Positions 18,075-25,636 of a DNA stretch of 45,034 nucleotides are shown here, one piece after another. The notes below the pieces were generated by a model that did not search any database, had not been told where the DNA came from, and saw nothing but the letters and a program-made list of their open reading frames with translations. Position 1 is the stretch's first letter. Every line of letters starts with the position of its first letter. The DNA comes from Ruminococcaceae bacterium YRB3002 (GTDB lineage: Bacteria; Bacillota; Clostridia; Saccharofermentanales; Saccharofermentanaceae): contig FMTG01000006.1 of the NCBI GenBank assembly GCA_900099715.1, positions 115,935-160,968 of the forward strand, written 5' to 3'. The position numbers were made by a program, and so were the translations under genes.

Positions 18075-18243
18075 AACGACCGCACATACCACTTAGGAGC
18101 GATGAAGAAAAATCTAAAACGTAGAAAGGACGGGCTTTTCCGGGTTACCCGCTCTTGGTTTAACCAAAGTCTAGCCACTCTTTTGATGATTATTCCTAAC
18201 TATGGAACCTGACTCCACCGATTTTGATTACTTATACTGTAAT

Positions 18244-18540
18244 TTACTGTTCCAATTTCTGTCTGCAATCAACCACCGAATCCAAGTACACAGTATTGCC
18301 TTCCACAATAAACAAGCACTTGTACCACTTGGCAAACACAGCATGACGATATCCATCCGGATTATCAAATGCTGTATCAATTTGAAACTGTAACGGATTT
18401 TCTTCCAACCTAACAAGGACTTTTTCGTATTCAACAACAAAACTGTCAGCAGCCTTAGAACTAACTTGTGCGATAAACGCCGTATGCTTGATCAGAGCTT
18501 CAGCTACGTGCCTTGAAACAATTACTTTGAATTGGGACAT
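18244..18540 (-). CDS. RelE/ParE-family toxin
   Basis: A 98-aa small basic protein with the RelE/ParE fold pattern: an N-terminal strand (FKVIVSRHVAEAL), two helices with VVEYEKVLVRLEENP, and C-terminal strands (YRHAVFAKWYKCLFIVEGNTVYLDSVVDCRQ). Relatives either cut ribosome-bound mRNA (RelE) or inhibit gyrase (ParE); the sequence does not decide which. Its ATG overlaps the antitoxin stop (TGATG), so the two are translationally coupled. Confidence 0.8.
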   Translation of the reverse strand: MSQFKVIVSRHVAEALIKHTAFIAQVSSKAADSFVVEYEKVLVRLEENPLQFQIDTAFDNPDGYRHAVFAKWYKCLFIVEGNTVYLDSVVDCRQKLEQ

Positions 18541-18860
18541 CAGATGGCCGCCTTACTCTCAAAAGATGACTCTTTTGCTTCGGCATCAGCTACGATTCTC
18601 TTCATTTCTTCCAATAAACTACGGGCATCTACACCTTCAATCCCTTGTTCTCTTTCCTGCTTAGCGATTCTAATATCCGACATGATATTGTCTCCTGCAT
18701 TCAGCGAAAGATTCAATGGAACTCTTTTCTCACGCACAATCTGAGTAAGGAACATATTAATAGTTCCATTCATATTCATCCCTAATTGATCAAGAATCTC
18801 TTCAGCCTGAGCCTTGAGTTCAGGATCTATCCGCACGCACATATTTACACTTTTAGCCAT
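18540..18860 (-). CDS. RelB/DinJ-family antitoxin
   Basis: A 106-aa protein with a ribbon-helix-helix N-terminus (SVNMCVRIDPELKAQAEEILDQLGMNMNGTINMFLTQIV) typical of RelB/DinJ, and an acidic helical C-terminus that would wrap the toxin (RSLLEEMKRIVADAEAKES). GAGAGGTG precedes the ATG at 18860. It would repress its own promoter together with the toxin. It precedes the toxin gene, the usual order. Confidence 0.85.
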   Translation of the reverse strand: MAKSVNMCVRIDPELKAQAEEILDQLGMNMNGTINMFLTQIVREKRVPLNLSLNAGDNIMSDIRIAKQEREQGIEGVDARSLLEEMKRIVADAEAKESSFESKAAI

Positions 18861-18879
18861 ATTAATCACCTCTCTACAT

Positions 18880-18912
18880 GTATATTATATGCAATGTATA
18901 TACTTTTGTAAA
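18880..18912 (-). promoter_or_regulatory. promoter and likely operator of the toxin-antitoxin pair
   Basis: On the minus strand TTTACA (18907-18912), a 17-nt spacer and TATAAT (18884-18889). An inverted repeat GTATAT-N12-ATATAC (18880-18903) overlaps the -10 and is a plausible site for the ribbon-helix-helix antitoxin. Confidence 0.6.
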
Positions 18913-18965
18913 TGCAAGATAATTAATGTCTATATAACACTGCTACAGTTTGTTGTTGATTATCT

Positions 18966-19310
18966 TTAAAAATCTGGAGCTGTCATTTCAATGTGATTCC
19001 CTTCAGAATCAACTATTTCAACCACCCAATTACCTCTGATCAGAGTTAACGGAAAACAGATTTCTTTTCCCTTTATCTTATTCTCCAGAATCGTCTTGGA
19101 ATCAACACTTAAGCTTGGCAGACAGTTACTACCATACTCATGGGTTTCACCTTTCTTCTCATAAGCAAACAGACCAAGTCTAAAACCATCTATATCAAAC
19201 ACACTATAAATCTCGTTTTTTTCTGTAACCATCTGATCGAGCAGTTCCTCATAAAACTCTATGGCCCGATTCATATCACGTACGCAAATATACAAAGATT
19301 CTAATTTCAT
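18966..19310 (-). CDS. VOC-family (glyoxalase/bleomycin resistance-like) protein
   Basis: A protein of about 114 aa with the beta-alpha-beta-beta-beta pattern of VOC proteins: LESLYICVRDMNRAIEFYEELL at the start and WVVEIVDSEGNHIEM at the end, the final Glu being a usual metal ligand. Metal-dependent enzyme or binding protein; substrate unknown. The frame opens at a GTG at 19325; I prefer the ATG of MKLESL at 19310 because that is where similarity begins, but 19319 is also possible. Repeat B1 lies upstream and could supply its promoter (GGTATAAT). Confidence 0.75.
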   Translation of the reverse strand: MKLESLYICVRDMNRAIEFYEELLDQMVTEKNEIYSVFDIDGFRLGLFAYEKKGETHEYGSNCLPSLSVDSKTILENKIKGKEICFPLTLIRGNWVVEIVDSEGNHIEMTAPDF

Positions 19311-19359
19311 ATTAGTCATTCTCACGGATGGTTAACTATACCAACTCTGCAATAAATAA

Positions 19360-19433
19360 CTGTAATATCCTGTTCCAGCGATATCACTGAAACAAGGTTA
19401 TTATACCATATGGGCTTGGTTCGTTTTATTCGG
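19360..19433. repeat. intergenic repeat B, copy 1
   Basis: A 74-bp element, 72/74 identical to 24144-24217. It includes CTGTTCCAGCGATATCACTG and GGTTATTATACCAT; on the minus strand the latter gives GGTATAATAACC, a likely -10 region for the VOC gene. It sits in the gap between two minus-strand genes. Confidence 0.85.
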
Positions 19434-19455
19434 AATTGAACCAGCCAAGAAACCA

Positions 19456-19905
19456 TCACGTCATAAATACCCGGTTCAGAGTTTCATCGAAAAATTTGCA
19501 GCGGATGATCCTGTCTTTCCCATACTTTCTTTGAAAGTAATCCCGGTCAAGATTCTCTCTGAACTCGATAGATGAGCCGCACCAGTTTTCAGCACCATTC
19601 CGCTCCTGAAAACAGCCAACCGAGCATATCTTGCTGTCTAAAAGATCCTCCAGAACCTGACGGAATTCTCTCATGTCATGTATTTCATCCGTATAGTAAT
19701 GTCCGTGCCAATCTCCTAAATAGATCGTATATTCGCCGGCAAGATCAAGCATCAGCTTAGTATCTCCGTGAAAAACTTCAATGTATGTAAAATGCTCGTT
19801 TTTCTGTACATCAAATCCCTCATTGATCTGACATTCGAGACTGCGCCTGTCAATGATTTCTCTGATCTCTTCTATTGTTACAACGGCATCATTTCTATTT
19901 TTCAT
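19456..19905 (-). CDS. hypothetical protein
   Basis: A 149-aa soluble protein that I cannot assign. It has an N-terminal helix (VTIEEIREIIDRRSLECQI), a strand-rich middle with GDTKLMLDLAGEYTIYLGDWHGHYY, and a C-terminal part with several Cys. No signal peptide or TM. The 135-bp repeat A1 lies upstream, so transcription may start in it. The acidic single-domain composition would fit an immunity-type or accessory protein, but there is no direct evidence. Confidence 0.6.
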   Translation of the reverse strand: MKNRNDAVVTIEEIREIIDRRSLECQINEGFDVQKNEHFTYIEVFHGDTKLMLDLAGEYTIYLGDWHGHYYTDEIHDMREFRQVLEDLLDSKICSVGCFQERNGAENWCGSSIEFRENLDRDYFQRKYGKDRIIRCKFFDETLNRVFMT

Positions 19906-19937
19906 TTATCCGGGTTCCCTTAACAGATTATGCTGCA

Positions 19938-20072
19938 TATTATCTATACTAACACTTCAACAGCCATATATCATTACTTTCAGGTAAATCCTTGTGAAAA
20001 CACTAAGAGCCCGGATCACTCCGGGTTACTTTCACTCATACGATCAATTCACGAGACACCACTTCACAGTAA
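19938..20072. repeat. intergenic repeat A, copy 1
   Basis: A 135-bp element closely matching 23988-24122 and 27339-27471, and partly 31638-31742. Order: TATCTATACTAACACTTCAA, then TATCATTACTTTCAGGTAAA, a hairpin AGCCCGGATCACTCCGGG, and TTCACGAGACACCACTTCAC to CAGTAA. It separates the TraX gene from the 149-aa gene. The 20073-20187 remainder holds only low-complexity AT-rich sequence with TCAGCCATTCTCAGCCACTT. Confidence 0.9.
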
Positions 20073-20187
20073 AAATAAGCTGAAAAGCATAGAAAAAGCT
20101 GTATAAATGGGCTCTCAGCATTTATATCAGCCATTCTCAGCCACTTTATAATTTACCATCGCATCATCCCAGTAGATCCTAGTTTTT

Positions 20188-20925
20188 TCAAAACAATATC
20201 GAAATATCACCATACATAATAATTCTTATGATTCCGATAACAACAAGGTGAGCTGGATAGTAAATATAGAAAAACCATTTTAGCCATTTAGCGCTTCCCC
20301 TTTGACCGTTATAACGGTTCATAAGAGGATAAACCAAGACAACAAACAATTCTATAATCCCGTAAACTTTATTTACGAAGGAAAATGACACTACTGCATA
20401 CAACAGAACCCACATCATCATGACAAGCGTCTGTTTCTTCAAATCACCACGATGTCTATATATGCCCATAATCGCCAATACAGCGATACAACTCCAATCC
20501 GCAGGAAAAGCACTCCATACAAGGACAAAAATCAGAATATGCTTAAGTACTTTGTATCGAATCTCCGTATCTTGAAGCCATAACACTAACACTGCTATAA
20601 ACAGGGGGTACATTACGCTTGTCTGGTTAAAGATACCCGTCTTAAGCGGAACGAAGTTCATTCCGAAAGCAAAACAGTACGCAAAATGAGAGATTATAGC
20701 AAATATACCCAGTCTTAGCAGATACCTCTTTACATTATGAGTGTAATGATATCCCTCTGCAATAAAAAACCACATGATTGGTGCCGTCAGTCTACCTATT
20801 ATGTGTAACGCAATCGGAAAGGGCTGCGCCGGAAATGATGGATAAATTAAATCTGCGGCATGATCTATTGTCATGGCAATAATTGCTATTATTTTTAGAT
20901 GATTGGAGTTTAATTTCTTTTCCAT
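20188..20925 (-). CDS. TraX-family membrane protein
   Basis: A 245-aa integral membrane protein with about 8 TMs. The family signature at the start (LKIIAIIAMTIDHAADLI) and GRLTAPIMWFFIAEGYHYT are clear. TraX acetylates F-pilin in conjugative plasmids, but chromosomal homologues in Firmicutes are common and of unknown role, probably acyltransferase-like. The ATG at 20925 follows GGGGGTAAGG. No conjugation genes are near it. Confidence 0.85.
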   Translation of the reverse strand: MEKKLNSNHLKIIAIIAMTIDHAADLIYPSFPAQPFPIALHIIGRLTAPIMWFFIAEGYHYTHNVKRYLLRLGIFAIISHFAYCFAFGMNFVPLKTGIFNQTSVMYPLFIAVLVLWLQDTEIRYKVLKHILIFVLVWSAFPADWSCIAVLAIMGIYRHRGDLKKQTLVMMMWVLLYAVVSFSFVNKVYGIIELFVVLVYPLMNRYNGQRGSAKWLKWFFYIYYPAHLVVIGIIRIIMYGDISILF

Positions 20926-20987
20926 CCTTACCCCCATATTCCGTAAAACTGTTAAAATACTGAACTAAACGAGATAGGCCGGGGGGC

Positions 20988-21404
20988 TTAGTGCCCCCTG
21001 TGCTTCTCTCTTTTCTTTTGCTGCTTCAGTTCAAACTCGCGTTTCTCTTCAGCCAGTTTCTGTTCACGGCTTCTGATCTTACGTTCCTGTTTGTTCTGCT
21101 CCTGCTGCAATTTGATCGCCTGCTGCGACTTGGTACCGATACCGGATACCGAAGTCTGCTTTCGCGCTTCGCGTTGAATCCTCTTGGGGTTCTTCGCGAT
21201 ATCTTTTACAACAGTGTCCACAGCCGGGCTGAAATGAAGTCCTGTGTAGTATCTGAGAACATATTCGAACAGCTCATAATCTTTCGGTTCCGCACCGAAG
21301 ACCACTCTCGCAGCCGATATCTTATGGTTCTCGATAACCTCGAAAACACCTACCCAAAAAGGCTCCTCAAAATACACAGTCAGGTTACAACGTATTTTGC
21401 CCAT
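20988..21404 (-). CDS. yjdF: YjdF-family protein (DUF2992)
   Basis: A 138-aa protein: N-terminal domain starting MGKIRCNLTVYFEEPFWVG and including FGAEPKDYELFEYVLRYY, then a long charged, Gln/Lys/Glu-rich tail (residues about 75-138) likely to be helical. YjdF proteins in Firmicutes are often controlled by the azaaromatic-sensing yjdF riboswitch, and a matching leader lies upstream. AAAGGAGG precedes the ATG at 21404; the longer open frame runs back through the leader. Function is unknown, presumably protection against toxic aromatic compounds. Confidence 0.88.
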   Translation of the reverse strand: MGKIRCNLTVYFEEPFWVGVFEVIENHKISAARVVFGAEPKDYELFEYVLRYYTGLHFSPAVDTVVKDIAKNPKRIQREARKQTSVSGIGTKSQQAIKLQQEQNKQERKIRSREQKLAEEKREFELKQQKKREKHRGH

Positions 21405-21424
21405 GACAATCCCTCCTTTAAGAT

Positions 21425-21560
21425 TGATGAGCAAAGAACGGACAACCCGGAGGGGCAGGTTACTTACCCTGTAAAACAGGACGGCCGGGCTACCTACCGG
21501 CTCTGGCATATCTTGCGGTATGCGTTGCGTTTTTATCCTTGCATGTTACTTGATAATTAT
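21425..21560 (-). ncRNA. probable yjdF (azaaromatic) riboswitch
   Basis: The minus-strand leader of the yjdF gene is strongly structured. Blocks resembling the yjdF motif are ATGCAAGGATAAAAACGC, AGCCGGTAGGTAGCCCGGC, ACAGGGTAAGTAACCTGCC and CTCCGGGTTGTCCG, ending about 15 nt before AAAGGAGG. The class is identified from memory of the consensus and from the gene it controls; a covariance search would settle it. The ribosome binding site just after it suggests control at translation initiation. Confidence 0.72.
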
Positions 21561-21644
21561 ATCATCAGCGTCAAATAGTCGTACTTGCTGCTGATTAATA
21601 CTTCTAACCCTCAGAAACGAGAAACCGGTGTATGCATTGATCCA

Positions 21645-22109
21645 TTACTCATGTTTATAAACCCTTGTCATCTCGGGCTCTCCGTCCCCCTGTGCCATAC
21701 ACAGGAACTCCCAGCCATACCGCTCGTAAAACCCGACGTGGTCAGTAACCAGATAAAGCGGAGTTATCCCCTTCGACCGCATGTCCTCCACAACCAGATT
21801 CAAAAGTCTACCGGCGATTCCCATGTTACGATACCCTTCATCAGTCCAGACGGCACATACATTGGGTTTAAGATCTTTCCTGTCGTGGAAATCATTCTCT
21901 ATTACACCTAATCCGGCGACTATCCTGTCACCATCAAGACAAAGATACCATCCGTATTCAGTATCTGCATTCAGATAATCATCCATGCATTTCAAATATG
22001 CCTCCTTAGGCACACCCCAATTGTTATGGAACCACTCCGCAGCAGTTTCTTTCAATTCCGGTTTTTCTCTTAAAGAAATGTATGCAATAGAAGCAATTGT
22101 TTTATGCAT
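21645..22109 (-). CDS. GNAT-family N-acetyltransferase
   Basis: A 154-aa acetyltransferase: acetyl-CoA binding motif A is visible as AVWTDEGYRNMGIAGRLLN, followed by LYLVTDHVGFYERYGWEF, the usual C-terminal strand-helix. N-terminal LKETAAEWFHNNWGVPKEAY is typical of a clostridial subfamily. The substrate is not predictable. It is the first of two adjacent GNAT genes in the island. Confidence 0.85.
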   Translation of the reverse strand: MHKTIASIAYISLREKPELKETAAEWFHNNWGVPKEAYLKCMDDYLNADTEYGWYLCLDGDRIVAGLGVIENDFHDRKDLKPNVCAVWTDEGYRNMGIAGRLLNLVVEDMRSKGITPLYLVTDHVGFYERYGWEFLCMAQGDGEPEMTRVYKHE

Positions 22110-22174
22110 AAGATTTATACTCCACCTTGATTTATTATGCTGCTGTTCTTGAAATCTATTAACCAGTGTTTAAG

Positions 22175-22996
22175 TCATATCGGTTTATTCTTTTCAAGAT
22201 ATACAAACACCAGCTTATCATCAACCGCTCTTTGGTCGAAGATCTCATATCCCGCATTACGATACAGTCTTATATTGTCCGTGCTTCTGGTGCTCGTAAA
22301 CAATTCATATCTTAACCCGCTGCAATATCTCTCTATCTCAGACAGGAGAGTGCTTCCAAGGCCGCATCCTCTGTAATCCGGATGAACCATAAGTTTGCCT
22401 ATATATGCAGTTCCGTTTTGCGCATGTGCCCGGACAGAACCGATTATCCGGCCATCTTTTGTGACCATCTTGAGAATGGTACCTCTGCGGTATTCTTCCG
22501 CGACTTCTTCTATCGTCTGCTTAAGCGGCGGTATGTCATCCGTCCCGAACAGTGCCGCCTCACTCTGATAAGCCAGATATTGGAGCTTAAGTATCTCATC
22601 CAGATCTTTTTCTGTTGCTCTGCAGATCCTCTTATATCCTTCAGGACTTCTAGAGTAGAGTATCCTGCAATTGCCGTCCGGATCAAAAGTCTCGATCTCG
22701 TATGAGAGTGCACCATCCTTATAGATTCCGTCGTAGATATGTCCAAGGTTTTCTGTTCTGCCTCTGACTTCGGTCCAGCCCTCATCCGGAAGTATTACAG
22801 TGCAGTCTGATCCTTCTGCATAACCGTCCGTAAGACCTATCACATATTCGATCGTTCCCAGTGTCCAGTTATACCCAAGTCCGCGCAGCCTCGTACAGTC
22901 ATACTTGTTTTCCATCTCTGCCCAGAATGCACCGATAGTCTCATACTGCTGTTCGTTCTCAGTGGAAAATGTACGTGTTATTCCCGTGAAAAGCAT
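22175..22996 (-). CDS. GyrI-like domain fused to GNAT acetyltransferase
   Basis: A 273-aa two-domain protein. Residues 1-115 (TIGAFWAEMENKY, YVIGLTDGY, GWTEVRGRTENLGHIYDGIY) look like a GyrI/effector-binding domain, which binds small cationic or aromatic molecules. Residues 120-270 are a GNAT domain with motif A MVHPDYRGCGLGSTLLSEIE and SADNIRLY-type end (TRSTDNIRLYRNAGYEI). The combination suggests a ligand-sensing or ligand-modifying acetyltransferase. Its stop is 65 nt upstream of the other GNAT start. Confidence 0.78.
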   Translation of the reverse strand: MLFTGITRTFSTENEQQYETIGAFWAEMENKYDCTRLRGLGYNWTLGTIEYVIGLTDGYAEGSDCTVILPDEGWTEVRGRTENLGHIYDGIYKDGALSYEIETFDPDGNCRILYSRSPEGYKRICRATEKDLDEILKLQYLAYQSEAALFGTDDIPPLKQTIEEVAEEYRRGTILKMVTKDGRIIGSVRAHAQNGTAYIGKLMVHPDYRGCGLGSTLLSEIERYCSGLRYELFTSTRSTDNIRLYRNAGYEIFDQRAVDDKLVFVYLEKNKPI

Positions 22997-23008
22997 AAAT
23001 TACTGTTA

Positions 23009-23647
23009 TCAGACCTCCCTTGTATAAGAAAACTGATTATTATACATTTCATCCGGTTTCTGTCCGTCATGTGCTTTCCATAAACAGTCTGTCATCATAA
23101 AGTCAGTAAACACTGCTTTAAAGCTTGAATCTTCCGGACTGCAGGCATATATTCCGAATCGGATCTTTCCTGAGCCTTTCCACATATGGCAGATTCTCAT
23201 CTGAGTAAAGCTCTTTCCATCATATGAACACTCGATACAATAGTCTTCTTCTCTCCGGCTGAATCTATACCACATTCTATTAACATCAGACGGGATGGCT
23301 GTAGTAGCCCAATCGGAATAACCGTTATTAGTTACCACAGAACCCAAATGCTGGAACTCGTCATTCTCGTATTCAACTGAAGCCTTAAGCCAGTTATCCG
23401 AATCAAGATACATAACGATCCCGCATTGATCAAAACGGTGATGACTGTCGGTGAAATCCGTCTTTACAATAAAAGAAAAAAATCTCTCTTCCGTCTCCAA
23501 TTGAAGAACAGGAGCGTTGTCATTACGAAAATGATAATAGGTTCTTTGCCACAGATCAGTATGCGGATCAGTAACTATCTCTATACGATCCTCATTTATC
23601 AGGTATACCGACGGCTCTCGAGTCCACTTCATTTCACTTGTTTTCAT
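23009..23647 (-). CDS. DUF1349 family protein
   Basis: A 212-aa beta-sandwich protein of the DUF1349 (concanavalin-like) family: visible are DLWQRTYYHFRNDNAPV, FFSFIVKTDF, DQCGIVMYLDSDNWLKASVEYEN, and a C-terminal KIRFGIYACSPEDSSFKAVFTDF. Relatives such as YesU are cytosolic and sugar-linked, with no firm reaction. AGGAAAG precedes the ATG. It ends 12 nt before the GyrI-GNAT gene, so the two may be co-transcribed. Confidence 0.88.
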   Translation of the reverse strand: MKTSEMKWTREPSVYLINEDRIEIVTDPHTDLWQRTYYHFRNDNAPVLQLETEERFFSFIVKTDFTDSHHRFDQCGIVMYLDSDNWLKASVEYENDEFQHLGSVVTNNGYSDWATTAIPSDVNRMWYRFSRREEDYCIECSYDGKSFTQMRICHMWKGSGKIRFGIYACSPEDSSFKAVFTDFMMTDCLWKAHDGQKPDEMYNNQFSYTREV

Positions 23648-23681
23648 AGTTTTCTTTCCTGCTGATTAAAAATACCATATC

Positions 23682-23957
23682 CTAAAGTTGCATCCGCATT
23701 AGAAAACCTTTTATTATTCTCACACCTGATTTTGTTTCCATTAGTTGACGCGGCGTGTAATTATTTAATTCAAGGATGGGCTCATCTAACCATGTAATAT
23801 AGTTATCTCCAAAGAGTTCTATTATAACTTTTAATACATCTTTCTCGACATCCGGGCAATCAACACTTACAGGCTTATACAACTTAGAGAACCGATGCCA
23901 ATTCCAACACCAGCCTTCACCTTTTAAAATACGCATATAATCATTCATCTTAATCAT
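23682..23957 (-). CDS. MbcA/ParS/Xre-type toxin-binding domain protein
   Basis: A 91-aa protein whose C-terminal half (VIIELFGDNYITWLDEPI, NNYTPRQLMETKSGVRII) matches the antitoxin toxin-binding domain of MbcA/ParS/Xre proteins (DUF2384), including the central Leu-Phe-Gly and P-x-L patterns. The N-terminus lacks the usual Xre helix-turn-helix. No RES-domain toxin is adjacent, so it is an orphan or has another partner. AAAGGA precedes the ATG and repeat A2 lies just upstream. Confidence 0.65.
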   Translation of the reverse strand: MIKMNDYMRILKGEGWCWNWHRFSKLYKPVSVDCPDVEKDVLKVIIELFGDNYITWLDEPILELNNYTPRQLMETKSGVRIIKGFLMRMQL

Positions 23958-23987
23958 TAGGTGATTCCTTTTGTAAGGCTAACTGCT

Positions 23988-24122
23988 TATTATCTATACT
24001 AACACTTCAACAGCCATATATCATTACTTTCAGGTAAATCCTTGTAAAATTACCAAGAGCCCGGATCACTCCGGGCCCCTGTCACTTAATCGATCAATTC
24101 ACGAGACACCACTTTACAGTAA
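23988..24122. repeat. intergenic repeat A, copy 2
   Basis: Same length and order as 19938-20072, with a few substitutions. The hairpin is CCCGGATCACTCCGGG. It stands between the DUF134-NifX gene and the MbcA-like gene, and is followed on its right by repeat B2. Confidence 0.9.
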
Positions 24123-24143
24123 TACCAAAACTACACTGTATAG

Positions 24144-24217
24144 CTGTAATATACTGTTCCAGCGATATCACTGAAACAAGGTTATTATACCATAGGGGCT
24201 TGGTTCGTTTTATTCGG
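24144..24217. repeat. intergenic repeat B, copy 2
   Basis: A 74-bp copy, 72/74 identical to 19360-19433. Here B directly follows A, whereas at the first location B and A flank the 149-aa gene, showing that the elements move or recombine independently of each other. It starts 15 nt past the stop of the DUF134-NifX gene. Confidence 0.85.
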
Positions 24218-24231
24218 GATATTCACGACTG

Positions 24232-24960
24232 TCAGTTATGACAGCCTCCGTGACCACATCCGTGATTTCCGTGACCGCATTCATGGCCTTCTTCATGATC
24301 ATGGTGATCACATCTGGCCTCAGGATCATAGTTGAGATTGTCTTCAGCAAGAGCTTTCGCAGCCTCATCCGCAGATCCCTGAACTCCGCCGTAAAGTTTG
24401 ATCCCGGCTTCGGCAAGTGCCATCTGTGCTCCCATTCCTATTCCACCACAGATAAGAGCATCGACTTCTGCTGCCTTAAGGAATCCGGCAAGAGCACCGT
24501 GTCCGCTTCCGTTCGTATCAACGATCTGGCTGCATACGATCTGTCCGTTCTCGACATCATAGAGCTTAAACTGTTCTGTATGTCCAAAGTGTTGAAAAAT
24601 ATCTCCGTTCTCATATGTTACTGCAATTCTCATAATATTCGTTCCTTTCTTAGTAGCTCCGATATTGAACATTTCTTTCAATTGGTATGCTCCGCCACTT
24701 ATCTGAAGCCTTTTACCATCTATCAAAGCATCAGCGATCTTCTTTCTTGCCGAATCGTAAATTGAAGTTACGGTCGTCCTTGCTACACCCATTCGGTTGG
24801 AACATTCTTCCTGTGTCATGCCTTCTCTATCGATTAGCCTTATAGTCTCGAACTCATCAAGACTCATCACGACAGTCTCGCCAGAAGAAACATCATCAGG
24901 AGAAAACGACCAGTGATCCGGATACTGACTAATGCAACGGCATCTTGGTCTACGTGTCAT
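24232..24960 (-). CDS. DUF134 DNA-binding domain fused to NifX/NifB-type (dinitrogenase cofactor) domain
   Basis: A 242-aa fusion. Residues 1-90 are a DUF134 helix-turn-helix (MTRRPRCRC start, LDEFETIRLIDREGMTQEEC, GVARTTVTSIYDSARKKIADAL). Residues 110-215 are a NifX-like domain (IAVTYENGDIFQHFGHTEQFKLYD, ALICGGIGMGAQMALAEAGI). The tail is His/Cys/Gly-rich (CDHHDHEEGHECGHG, GCGHGGCHN) and should bind metal. It likely acts as a metal- or cluster-responsive regulator; AGAGGTG precedes the ATG. Two palindromes at its promoter suggest it controls itself. Confidence 0.9.
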   Translation of the reverse strand: MTRRPRCRCISQYPDHWSFSPDDVSSGETVVMSLDEFETIRLIDREGMTQEECSNRMGVARTTVTSIYDSARKKIADALIDGKRLQISGGAYQLKEMFNIGATKKGTNIMRIAVTYENGDIFQHFGHTEQFKLYDVENGQIVCSQIVDTNGSGHGALAGFLKAAEVDALICGGIGMGAQMALAEAGIKLYGGVQGSADEAAKALAEDNLNYDPEARCDHHDHEEGHECGHGNHGCGHGGCHN

Positions 24961-24975
24961 AGCAACACCTCTTTT

Positions 24976-25022
24976 CTGACATATGTCAGTTTTATACTAT
25001 TCCCTTATTTGACATATGTCAA
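24976..25022 (-). promoter_or_regulatory. promoter with two TGACATATGTCA operators
   Basis: CTGACATATGTCAG (24976-24989) and TTGACATATGTCAA (25009-25022) are perfect 14-bp palindromes 33 bp apart centre to centre, about three helical turns. The minus-strand promoter reads TTGACA (inside the upstream palindrome), a 17-nt spacer and TAGTAT. A dimeric regulator on both sites would straddle RNA polymerase. The encoded DUF134 protein is the obvious candidate. Confidence 0.78.
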
Positions 25023-25405
25023 GAATGTTGTTTTCTTACCTCCTTTTCGAAGCGAAAATCCATTCCGGTGCCACCACAATCCTCTTCACCAGGATCCATA
25101 TGCTCATCGTGGCCTTTATGGAAAGGGTTATAAAACTCAACTATATGAAATCCGCATTTGTTTACATAGAAGTGAATGTTTCTGGTCTCAAAATATGGAG
25201 TGAATGTTTCCCACACGCGCACTTCCGGGTGTATTTTCTCAATCTCACACCATGCACCATATCCGATTCCTTTGCTATGGTCATCCGGCAAAGTAAACAG
25301 GAGATCGAGAAAGCCTCTGTCTTTTTCAATATGGATTACAACACCACCGGCGACTTTGCCGTCACATCTTTTACAAAAGGAAATTCAAAACCGTGTTTAT
25401 GAAGA
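25019..25405 (-). pseudogene. GNAT acetyltransferase remnant, 5' part lost and frameshifted
   Basis: The long frame (GGVVIHIEKDRGFLDLLFTL, then DDHSKGIGYGAWCEIEKIHP and NIHFYVNKCGFHIVEFYNPF) is the C-terminal two-thirds of a GNAT enzyme. Just upstream, HKHGFEFPFVK lies in another frame; restoring one A in the A-run before GATGTGACGG would join them. The N-terminal region is replaced by a HAD fragment. Its end overlaps the operator of the next gene. Confidence 0.7.
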
Positions 25406-25413
25406 TCCATCAT

Positions 25414-25563
25414 CTATACGAACAACTCTTCTCCATAAACCTTAATCTCATCGAAAGAACACTTATCCCTATAGTACTCTTCCCAAAAGGGTTTTAGCCC
25501 GAGATTAAAATCAATCGACTGATTTTCAATAAGTGTCTCAAAAAGATCAAATATAAGTATCAT
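25414..25563 (-). pseudogene. HAD-family hydrolase, N-terminal fragment
   Basis: A 49-codon frame beginning MILIFDLFETLIEN has the HAD motif I with nucleophile Asp6, and continues GLKPFWEEYYRDKCSFDEI before stopping. Full-length relatives have over 200 residues, so the rest is lost at the junction with the GNAT remnant. GAGGAGG precedes the ATG. Confidence 0.65.
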
Positions 25564-25636
25564 TAATCCTCCTCAAACAAACTTTATAGTCGATTATCCT
25601 GTTGATATAACTTGCTATCCCGGCAAACTATATTTA

